Assembly: GCF_000247815.1 (NCBI RefSeq)
Contig: NC_021700.1
Span: 21,778,746 to 21,842,745, forward strand
DNA: 64,000 nt
Origin: Ficedula albicollis
Taxonomy: Eukaryota > Chordata > Aves > Passeriformes > Muscicapidae
Direction of reading: 5' to 3'
Below the pieces are notes generated by a model. That model did not search any database. It saw only the letters and a list, made by a program, of their open reading frames with translations, and had not been told where the DNA came from. Below are positions 54,901 to 64,000 of the stretch, in pieces; positions within the stretch are counted from its first letter, which is position 1, and every line of letters starts with the position of its first letter. Position numbers and translations under genes: made by a program.

Positions 54901-57900
54901 CTACGTATAGAAATCTATGGTAAGGATATTTTGATATTCTGTTCTATGTGATTTTTAAGCCATTCTCCTCTAATAATACTCTCTGGTCCTTTTTGGAATA
55001 GGTTCACAGGTATGAGGGGAGCAAGTAGGGTTTTGTAAAAGCCATTCTCTCCTAAATTTTACAGTGCTTCTGTAGAAATTCATCATACCTATAACATATG
55101 CAGACAGATATTTTAATCAAATGTATGGAGAAATGAATTAGAAGAAGTAAATATTGTAGAACAGTATGTTTATCGTAGGTTGGGGTTTGCTGTGTGTTTT
55201 CTGTCTTTCAAAGTGCCTTTGTTAAGAAGGTATTATTTAATGTTGGGGGAGGGAGGCTTTTAAATAAGTTAACTATCCATGCACTCTGAATATTAACAGC
55301 AGAGACTGGTGGCGAGATGTGCACTGATTAAAAATCCCTCTCTAAGCAGCCTGTATACGCTCTAAGGCTAACTTACCCCCCTTGTACTTTAAATACAGGG
55401 CACTCAAATACACTTGTTTTCACTGTTTTCATTTTTCACTGTTTTCATTTTTTTTTAGTTTGAAAAACCTGCCCTTTGTTATCCCAGTGCTCTTGAGGTC
55501 ACTAACATTTCTTTTCAAAGGGTGTTGAGAGAAGGGTATGGCTGCTGCCTGAGTGCAGTAGTAAGACAGTGGGCAGAGCATGAGATAGCCAGACACTCAG
55601 GATGTAACATGAATGTGTGTCTGAAACTTCCTGCAGGGGTACAGCTATTGTATTCCCTGTGACTTGCTGTAAAGCAAATTTGACTGATAAAAAAGGGGAA
55701 CCAGCCAAAACCTGGCTATCCTGTTGTGTTTGCATGCTGTGCAACATCAGCATATGTCCATATAGCTAGTAAGTATGAGGTAAATACCAATAGAGTGGTA
55801 ATTTTGGATAGGCAAAAGTGAGTACTCAGCAGAAGCAGCTTAATTTGAATTATTTAAAATATCTCTGGTAGAATTTCAACTGTCCTCTAGATAGTTGCAT
55901 TAATGTTGTCCTGTGGACAGCAATGTCTAATTTTATCATCTGATAAGATGCGCAATCTGAACTTTCACAGTGTTCAGGTTTCCAAGATGTCTTTCAAATA
56001 CGTATTGACAAGTTTGAATAGGTCTTACTATTAGTTATTTATTTGAATTTGATGTAATCTTCTTACTGAATGATTGTAGCATCTTTTTGACTGAATTAGC
56101 CACTTTGTAGGATTTGAATATGTAACATGTTATGCATCTTCAGAAGCAGCTTTGTGTTCCAAGGAAGTAGGATCTAATGTTTTCTGTTGGTTTCCTTGGA
56201 CTTGAGTCTCAGCCTGTCAGGATGGGAAGGCAGTTCTGTTGAGGGCAGAAAGTCTCCTCACCTGTTGCAAATTCTTTTGCTTGAAATGAGTCTGAATGGG
56301 GGCTATAAACTCCTCTAGTTGTGGGTAATTGTTGCTGTCTAGAGGGTAGCATGGGAAGGGAGCTTGCAAGCCTGGGTATTTCCTGCAGTCCATTTCTGTC
56401 ATATTTCCCAGGTATTCAGAGCTGTTATGTCAAGGCTGTTAATGAGTATATCCTTGTCTGCCCTTCTTGGTTTACTGCAATTATCAGTTAGAATGTACAG
56501 ACTCCTGTCAAGTACACATTTTACATGCTCTTCGGTTATTTTGGGCTGTTGGAAGCAAAAAATGAGTCTTTGGATAGCTTCCAGAAATGCTTTGTTGATA
56601 CATGTGTAATTGTTTCTGTGAAGCAAGAGTTGGCCATCAATATGAAAACACTAAATCTTGTACTTCTGTGTTGTTTCTTTGTAGTGTTAGACCTTAAAAA
56701 TGTCTTCTGGTGTGAAAGAGTCACTTAGCAACAAGAGGGTACGTCTGTAAGAGAATGCTGGCAGGACATTGCTGTTAATACTATGAGCTCATGGGGGCTA
56801 ATATTTAAACGGTCTTAGCTCTCAAACATCATACTTTTCTGAAGCTGGGATGGCATCTTAACTATGAGTTGAAGACCTAATGGTACTGTGCTGGTCTGTA
56901 CTGCAGCGCTGTCTTACAGTTTCTTCTGAAGCCCTGAAAGCTGTGGAAATGGAACGCAGCTTAATGGGAAATAACGGCTCTAAATCAGACTGCATGTTGT
57001 GGAATGCACAAGCCTGTTCATTGTGGGAGTGACTTGAACAATCATAAAGTTTGAATAAGTGGTTAAAGGGGAAAAAAGATGAGGGAATGGAAGATGCAAA
57101 ATTCTGTTATGTGTTGGCTTAAGTGCTAATATGTAGACAGCAGCTTAGTGTATGTATAGATTTTTTTTTCCCCCTTCTGTGGTTTAAAAGTTTGATAAAC
57201 TTTAGTTCAGGAAAAAAGAGACTTAAATATGGTTGGTTACTTTGGAGTGTGAACCTGTTTCAAGAAGGAGCATGCATTTTTGCCAGTAACTCACTTAAAG
57301 CCTTGGTGGGATCATGTCATCTTCAGATGCTTGGACTAATTTGGAGTCTAGAACTAAACAATCTCTGGGATCCATCAGTCAATAAGCAGTTTAAGTATTT
57401 GCTTTTAGACTTACATGAAAGACTCTCGAAATGGTGTTTTTTTAGAAGATAGCTGTTGTCAGTTGCTTCCTTTTTAAAAAAGTAATTTGTATTTAGTTTT
57501 TAAATTCACCTTGTGAGGTATTTTAGAAGTTGTAAATACAGATATTTGTGCTGTGCCTGTGTTTGTGAAAGATGAATAGTAACAATTGTTAAGTAAATAT
57601 TCTTTGTGACCCCAAAACCACTCAGTTTAGGAAGTAGCTACAGGCATGGGCTGTGAGTTAATCAAATGCTTCAGTGTCTGCTGTGAGCATGAATGGGTCT
57701 TAATATACTGAAGAAATCCGTTGCATTTCTTGATGCTTTAGGAGTGTATGTACACTTCCAACGAGCTGCAGATTTGATTAAAGAAACCTTTAAAACAAAG
57801 CCCAGAACAATAACTAACCTGAAGTATTGAATACATAGGGAACCAAACATGGGGTTCAAAATCTTTGTACGGAAGACAGTCCGTTGCTGTGGGATTATCT

Positions 57901-58941
57901 GTAAGCAAAAATGGGCTTTGCTGTGCAATTTCATCTGGTGTTTCTGGTGACCTTGACTCATTCCTTTCAGTGGACAAAAAGGATGAAAGAGTCAGGTATG
58001 CAGGTGATGCGTAGATTTTCTGGCTGACTAGTCTCAGTGCATGAACTGTAAAAGTATAAGACTTAGACGTGCTTGGCTTCCTAAAAAATTGTAGTGAGAA
58101 TTAGGGTTTAAATATTACAGAAAAAAAATTGAATGGTTTTTTAAAATGATGACAACCATGCCACTGCAGCACTTATGGGAGAAAGATGGTTGTAAAACTT
58201 TTTCTGCTTTGTATACCCTGTTTTTTTGTACTTTCTTGGTATTTGCTTACATGCATTTTGTCTTGTTTTTGCGGATTGAATCAAATGTTGAGACATTAGA
58301 TGTATTGTCAGGACGAGGCAGCTAAAATGTTTTGTGGATACGATGACAGGAGCCCAGTCTGAAGAATGAGGATCTGTATTTCCGCTAAACTTCAGAGTCA
58401 GTGTGAATGAATGCACCTTTTATAAACAGGATAATTTAATTTTTTTCCTCGCTGGCGTTGATAAATCTGTTTGTTATTATTTCTCTGGACTGGGCAGTGG
58501 TTTACAGTTTGTTGATAGTGCAGTGCCATCTAGTGACTGCTGGCAGGGATGTGGGGAGAGCTTGTCAAAGAAAAGCGTCTGGACAGCCCGTCACTGTCTG
58601 GAGTAGGTTTCCAGATCAGGTGGTTCACAACTGCAGAGATGCTCCTTCATGGAAGGCTGAGTAGGTTGAACTATGATCCCTTGTATCTTGAGAGGGGACC
58701 TCTGTGAAAAATGCTCTTTGTGTGAGAGTGGTTGGAGGTGGTGTGAACTGTTCAAGAGGAGGATGACTTTCTTACACTGCCAGAAACAAATCTGGCACTT
58801 GCAAAATTTTTCTTTTCAGTTAACAAATTAGTTAGATCTTTGGGATCTTTTTTTTTCCCAAACGCTGTCGTAATCTTTAGTTGAAGGTAACTTAGATTTT
58901 TCTTTCAATGAAGGTAAGCATTTAAACACTATGGGCATGTA
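45931..58941. other. Intronic sequence up to the MAST4 exon
   Basis: No coding exon or long repeat is recognised. There is a GATA/TA microsatellite at about 54021-54071 and a doubled CACTGTTTTCATTTT word at about 55425-55455. A perfect CRE palindrome TGACGTCA lies at 52346-52353. The segment 48295-48600 has a CpG-containing start and long AT-rich words that look like a conserved enhancer, but this cannot be tested here. Confidence 0.5.
54021..54071. repeat. GATA/TA microsatellite
   Basis: CTATAGATAGATAGGAAG, a TA run, then AGATATATAGATAGGAAG. The AGATAGGAAG word stands on both sides of the TA run. Confidence 0.85.
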
Positions 58942-58962
58942 TGTTTTTCTGTTTCTTTGCAG
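58942..58962 (+). promoter_or_regulatory. MAST4: Splice acceptor of the MAST4 exon
   Basis: A pyrimidine-rich run (TGTTTTTCTGTTTCTTTGCAG type) ends in CAG directly before the exon. It fixes the exon start at 58963, where the frame begins with a whole Leu codon. Confidence 0.88.
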
Positions 58963-59116
58963 CTTGATCACATATTATCACCTCCACCTATGCCTTTCCG
59001 AAAATCCAGCAGTCCTGAAGTGTCTTCTGGCCTTGGAAAATCTCCTAAATTTAAGAGGCAGTTGAGTGAAGATGGGAGACAGCTCAGAAGAGGAAGCCTT
59101 GGAGGAGCTCTGACTG
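58963..59116 (+). CDS. MAST4: Internal coding exon of MAST4 (microtubule-associated serine/threonine kinase 4)
   Basis: This 154-bp exon encodes 51 complete codons plus one base of the next. The acceptor is a pyrimidine-rich tract ending TTTGCAG at 58962 and the donor is CTG|GTGAGT at 59117, so the exon enters in phase 0 and leaves in phase 1. The peptide starts LDHILSPPPMPFRK and ends RRGSLGGALT. I recognise this as the segment of MAST4 upstream of the MAST pre-kinase domain; the MAST2 counterpart, as I recall it, is clearly more diverged. MAST4 is a large AGC-type kinase with a PDZ domain that associates with microtubules, but neither catalytic nor PDZ sequence lies in this window. The exon looks disordered and phosphorylatable: SPPP near residue 6, RKSSSP at 13-18, RQLSED at 32-37 and RRGSL at 42-46, which fits basophilic-kinase or 14-3-3 type sites (inferred). 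Relative to the mammalian sequence as I remember it, RKCSNPDV is RKSSSPEV here. The neighbouring exons are outside the window or not recognised in it. Confidence 0.9.
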
Positions 59117-59122
59117 GTGAGT
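59117..59122 (+). promoter_or_regulatory. MAST4: Splice donor of the MAST4 exon
   Basis: GTGAGT follows ...ACTG, close to the consensus donor. The single base left over (G) is the first base of the Gly codon that in MAST4 precedes Arg-Tyr-Leu-Leu, which agrees with a phase-1 junction. Confidence 0.87.
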
Positions 59123-59917
59123 TTGGGGCAGGTGTAGTGTTACCTGGATTGGCACTTGTGGAGCTGATGGCACCTTGACCCTCGGTGTTTGCCTTGTGAC
59201 TGAACTCTTTGGGGGAGGTGTGAGCTCCACCTGGGGTTTCCGTAAGTCTCTTGCACATGGGTTCCTTGACTGTCAGTGAGATGAGTCGTGTTTGAGGTTC
59301 TGCCTCTGGGGGCTACTGAGAGGTGGCCAAGCACAGCCTGAAAATCACCCATTTCTTGAGATTTGCATGACTGTGGCATTTATTTTGCTGACTCGTGTGC
59401 ATTCATCCATGGGATCACCCACATCTTGTTTCCTCGGGGAGTTGAAATGCATGGATATTGCCTTTAGAGTTGATTTCATTAAAGAAAAGGCAATTTGGCA
59501 TAATTTATGTGGTGGAATACTCACAGGGGAGGAATACTCACAGCGTTACCAACCAGCCACAAGCTGCGGACTGCAGCTTCTCCTCGGTGGAGCCATACAG
59601 AGGTAGCAGGATGCTTAAGGAGGGCTCAGGCCCTCCCTACCCTGATAGCATCTTCTAGATACTAGGTGCTGGTATTGTGACTGTACTGGTACCTCTGTGG
59701 CAGTGATAGTCACTGAAGAGTGATTGGTTTTGTTTATGGAGTAAATAGAATATAAAAAAATAGGAACTTGGTGTATTTGAAGAAAAATAAATTTTAAATA
59801 AACTAGAATTTTAATTAAATATTTTCCTAAAGTGCATAATGATTAATAGTTAAAGGAATTTGTTGTACTTGGTGAGAGGGATAATAGATTGCAGTAAATT
59901 TACTGGAAGATAGAAAT
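59123..59917 (+). other. MAST4: Start of the next MAST4 intron
   Basis: Unique sequence after the donor. It contains a doubled GGAATACTCACAG word at about 59512-59541. The following MAST4 exon (RYLLPNP... in the family) was looked for by eye in the remaining 4.9 kb and not found. Confidence 0.6.
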
Positions 59918-60246
59918 TTCACGGAATAACATAACTTGCTGAGTTGGAAGGGTACCCACAAGGATCATAAAGTCCAACTCCTGGCCCTGCACAGCACCAT
60001 CCCCAGGAGTCACACCATGTGCCTGAGAGCATTGTCCAGACACATCTTGGACTGTGTCAAGATTGGTGCTGTCACCACTTCCCTGGAAGCTGTTCCAGTG
60101 CCCAGCCATCCTCTGGGTGAAAAACCTCTTCCTAATATCCAACCTAAACCTCCCCTGACAACTTCAGGCCATTTCCTTTGGTCCTGTCACAGCTCACCAG
60201 AGAATAAGAGATAACTGCCTGTCCCTCCTCTTCCCCTCACCAGGAG
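59918..60246 (-). mobile_element. CR1 LINE 3'-end fragment, minus strand
   Basis: Reads as the reverse complement of a CR1 3' end. The words, in order, are GAGTTGGAAGGGTACCCACAAGGATCA, AAGTCCAACTCCTGGCCCTGCACAG, CACTTCCCTGGAAGCTGTTCCAGTGCCCA, CTCTGGGTGAAAAACCTCTTCCTAATATCCAACCTAAACCTCCCCTGACA, TTCAGGCCATTTCC and GGTCCTGTCAC. It is about 330 bp and is less decayed than the other CR1 pieces here. It opposes the MAST4 direction. Confidence 0.92.
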
Positions 60247-63200
60247 GTTGTTTTATCTGAGTGATGTTGATTGATACTAGAATCAAGTACAAGGAGTTTA
60301 GGTTAGAGGGAGTTGAAATGGTGTTTACTTGAGATAGGACTGTCCTCTGTCTCTAAATTCTATTAATTGTTCAGAGTTGTTTTCACCTGGGGATGAAAAG
60401 TGGTTTCACAGTGGATAGAGCTGACTCTTCTCCAGTAAGTGTCAAAAAAAGTACTTTTAGAGTATTTGCTTTTTTCACTTTTCTCCTACCCCTTTGCCTA
60501 ACCTTCCCTGGAAGAAGCTCCAAGAAGTTACAACAATACCTGTCTTTGTATTCACCATCTTAAAATCACCTGCATGGCTTCTGGTAAATGACAAATAATT
60601 TTGTTCTGAGGAACCTTAGGGAGCCTAAAGACCATAAAAAATTAAACTGTCTCACACTTTATGTGAAGGAGCAACATGTGATACTGCAGGAATTTCTTAT
60701 ATGATATCATCACATAATTGTTGCTCTGATTTTAAGTGCCACTAGGGTAACATCTGTCATTTCCCTTGCAACTTCATTTTTATCATGAGTTGTTATGAAG
60801 CTTTCAGAAGCAGTGCAAGAGTATTTGTGATCCATATGGGCTTTCACAAAAAGTAAGTGACCTGCAGCAGACAACTGTCAATTTTGGTAGCCATTTCAGT
60901 AAACTCTCTGGCAACTCAGGGGCATTTTACCTCTGAAAGCTTGAAGTGTAAACCAAACTACTTTTTTATTGAGACTAAAAACTGCCAGCAGAGTAATTTT
61001 TTAAACAGGAGCTGGTGTGGGTTTTTAATTTTGTTTTTGTTGAACTTAAAAGTGGAGTGGTGGTCTTTAAAAACTGATCTTTGCCACATAAGCCCTGCAG
61101 ATAAAAAGGAAGAAGACAGCCTAATCAAAAGCAAATGTAGCAATTGTACTCTGCTCCCATAGTCTGTAGTCTTTATCTCTGTGCTTGAATTATTGCTTGA
61201 GGCCTTTAAAAAGGGAAATAGATATGCTTTTTGTCTGCGTGCAATATGTTGTGCAGGGTTTCATGTCAGGATTTGGGAATATAGTGTGCAATAATGTTAA
61301 ACTGCTTTATTACCAATGCACTTTTAAATGAACCTGAATACCCTAGGGCATTGGTGTCTTAAAATAATTTAAGTATCTTAACAGCTTTCATGATACTGAT
61401 TAAATTAATCAAACTCATTCTGATGACAGAAAGTTCTTTATATTCTTTAGGGATTTTTAAAAAACTGTTTTAAAGAAACCAGTCCAGATAGAGAACTAAT
61501 TCCTGGAGTTGTTTCAAATGTTCAGTAATCTGAAGTTAATAATTTCAGTGTTGCTTTGGTCATGTGTTTACGTGCCTTTTTTAATGTACTTAAGTTTTGG
61601 GTTTTTTTATATTTCTTTAATGCTTAAGAGGGGTTTGCCACTCTGGTTCGAAACTACAAGAATCACGATGTCATTAAAAAAAAAGGAAAAAGGGAGGCAC
61701 ATGAAATCCTTCTTTTAAAATGGTGAGCAGACATGTGCTTGGTCAGGGATAACTTCTATGATCACACATTCCCTCCAAAATTTCTATTTAAATCTTAATG
61801 TTTTTGAAAAAATATTCCTGGTCCATAAAGGGGTAAAACCCATGATCTTTAGTAATAGTGATCTTTAATATCACTGTTACTGATTACTGTCTTCCTTTAT
61901 ACAGTCTTCTCATATATTACTTTTAATGAACCTTTAAGTGCTAGCTTAACAGTGAGTATCAGTCAACTGGAAAATAGTTCAGAAAAGTATCTTTGAAGTT
62001 ATTTAGAGTTCAGTCTCTGCCTCTGTTGTTAAAAAGTGTGCAACTCCTAAAATACGGTAGGTGGGAGTGAGTGAAGCAAGAGATGAGACTCCTAGCGTGC
62101 AAAATTGAAGAGTATTCTTACGCTGATGCATGTTGCTCACTCCAAATGTTAGAAAGGTGAATTTCTCTTTGTACTTTACTTTCCCTTTCCTTTGGCTGTT
62201 AAAAACACAGTATTATTGAGCCATAGAGCATAAGCAGTATTAACAATGAAAACGAACAAAACAAAATTTATTTGTTTATATAAAACAGAATAGTTCAATT
62301 CCTATAGGGCTGAATATTAATAGAGGTAAATAGGTAGGGGTTTTATCTCCAGGAATAGGTCCCAGATAAATTACTTTATTGAGCTTTACAGAGGGGAATA
62401 ATATTATGCAGGACATAGGAGAAGAAATAAAATCTATGTTGTTGCAGTATATTGAATGAGACTTGCAAAACCTGAAAGATTACAGTTACAGAGAAGCTAC
62501 TATACTGAATTGGCTAAGATAAATTACCAAATTCTTTATATATGAATACAAGAAAAATTGAGAATGATGTACTGGGTCATCAGTATGTCATAATGTACTG
62601 GTCATGATGGTCAGGGAGAAGAGGACTGGAAACCTGCACAGATGGGATATAAACTGGAATTTTTTTTGACACAGCTTCAGGGAAACTAGCGCCAAATTTT
62701 TTCCCCTGAGTTACACAGTTTTAAGCAATCCAGCAACCACATATTTTCAGTGACAAGCAAAGAATGCTTTTCAAAGTAGAAGAAAAATGAAATCAATGTT
62801 TTTGAGAATAATCTACTGTTGCATTCTGTTGAAAATTGCTATGCAGCCATTGATTAAAGTTTGTCCAATAAAAGAAATGAATAATGGTTCTGGGAGACAC
62901 CATGCTGCTACATTTTGGAAAAAGCCCTTCAGTATAATTGTTGCAACAGTATTGCTTTCCTTAGTCTTCATTGCCCAGGAAGAAGACTTCTGGGAAAACA
63001 AAGACTATGTTTAGAATGAAAATAGCATGAGATCTGCTATTAGTCTAGCAAATCTCTCTTAATAGTTACTGTTGTGAAGTGCTAACAGTGCTGTTTAATA
63101 GAAAGACAAGATGAAAGATAGTATTTCATAACTGTGGTTTACATAGCATAACTTGCTAAACATAAGCGTTCACGGGATAAAACAATCTCAGAGTTAAAGA

Positions 63201-64000
63201 ACGTGAATGTAATTGATGACTAATTCATCTTTTGATTTGAAAGGTTGTGTTTCCAACAGGTTATAAAGTTTTGGGTAACCTGGTGACTTTACACTATAAT
63301 CAGTATTTGCCTTTTTCTCTTCTGCTGTGTCCTGACTTCTCTCCTGCTCCAGATTCCCCCTTTCCTGCATGAACACATGCTTGTAACAGTGCTTGCCACA
63401 CCCTTTGTCTGGGAAGTAAACTGAATCTTTCGACATTGTGCTTGTGCCACAGAAAATCTAAAACACAATCCTTGCACAAGTTGTTGAACTGCAGGATCCC
63501 CCTGTCGCAAAGCTGAGCTGTAGCTGCTTGTTTCATAGCCCTAGATCAGGTAGAGAGGGAAAAGAGGGTTGCTTCAGAAGGATACTGGTGCCCTCTGGGT
63601 GCAGGGGCATTGGAGGTGTGCGAGACAGAACTGAGAGAGAAGTATGGCTAGGTGAGATCAGCTCTGTTGTTCTTGGGACTATAGAAATCTGTTTAATGCA
63701 CGTGTATTTAAATGCCTCTTGCTGTAGCCTTAGATTGCCTTCTTAAGGATTTCTAATGGTACACAGACTGGGACTCTAAAACCTGTCTCGAATCAGGAGA
63801 AAAGATGTTTAATTAAAAAGCTGCTTTTCTGTGGTGGCTGGTTTTCTTGATCTCCACAAACTTCAAAGGGCTGTCTATAGTCAGAGGGTTTTTGGCTTAA
63901 CTTGTCTACAGATTTTAGTTAGTTGTGTTCAAAAATGCTTAAATAGAATCCATAGCAGAAGGTAATGTGAAAGGATGAGAAATTAAATGAGCTTTTACCG
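60247..64000 (+). other. MAST4: MAST4 intron, no recognised element
   Basis: AT-rich unique-looking intron. Short open frames, for example 60857-61162 and 63300-63536, have no family resemblance or splice-bounded exon structure. Confidence 0.55.

Noticed and set aside
59117..64000. The next MAST4 exon
   Set aside because: I looked for the expected RYLLPNP/SNLVRMRSQ-type coding text next to splice sites and did not find it, so the next exon is probably beyond the window.

Overview
The window looks like an intronic stretch of a bird genome, probably a songbird (passerine). It carries CR1 LINE sequence on both strands with the avian 3' end (TTCTATGATT-type tails). It also carries a full-length LTR of a type I associate with passerine genomes, and a fragment of a second LTR type that is widespread in birds. 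There are no bacterial, viral or organellar genes, and no tRNA, rRNA or CRISPR array that I can see. Apart from one exon, the sequence is an AT-rich, T- and G-biased non-coding background.

The only convincing protein-coding feature is one internal exon on the + strand at 58963-59116. It has a clean acceptor and donor and encodes 51 residues starting LDHILSPPPMPFRK and ending near RRGSLGGALT. I recognise this as an N-terminal coding exon of MAST4 (microtubule-associated serine/threonine kinase 4). The exon enters in phase 0 and leaves in phase 1. Everything before it is therefore best read as the large 5' intron of MAST4, and everything after it as the next intron. In chicken and other birds MAST4 is on chromosome Z (established synteny with human 5q), so a Z origin is likely but is not shown by the sequence.

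Layout: 1-1697 plain intron; 1698-2463 a 732-base C homopolymer bracketed by two copies of TT plus sixteen A; 2464-7287 plain intron with three small hairpins; 7288-8965 an 839-bp unit present twice in tandem; 9089-9178 a CR1 tail; about 16500-17645 a possible unidentified repeat; 18588-18806 an 83-bp minisatellite; about 21769-21936 a CpG-dense patch with a possible alternative first exon; 22721-24176 a 728-bp unit present twice in tandem; 26161-26224 a CR1 tail on the minus strand; 26508-27226 an LTR; 33418-34912 a dead CR1 with reverse-transcriptase remnants; 36548-36698 an A/C-only tract; 45796-45930 an LTR fragment; 58963-59116 the MAST4 exon; 59918-60246 a CR1 3' fragment on the minus strand.

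I do not see a new multi-gene system. The most striking structures are the C732 tract with its duplicated flank and the two almost perfect tandem duplications. All three need checking against raw reads, because they could be assembly artefacts as easily as biology. The most biologically interesting idea is a possible short alternative N-terminus of MAST4 encoded in the CpG patch near 21.8 kb. Its reading phase matches the downstream exon.
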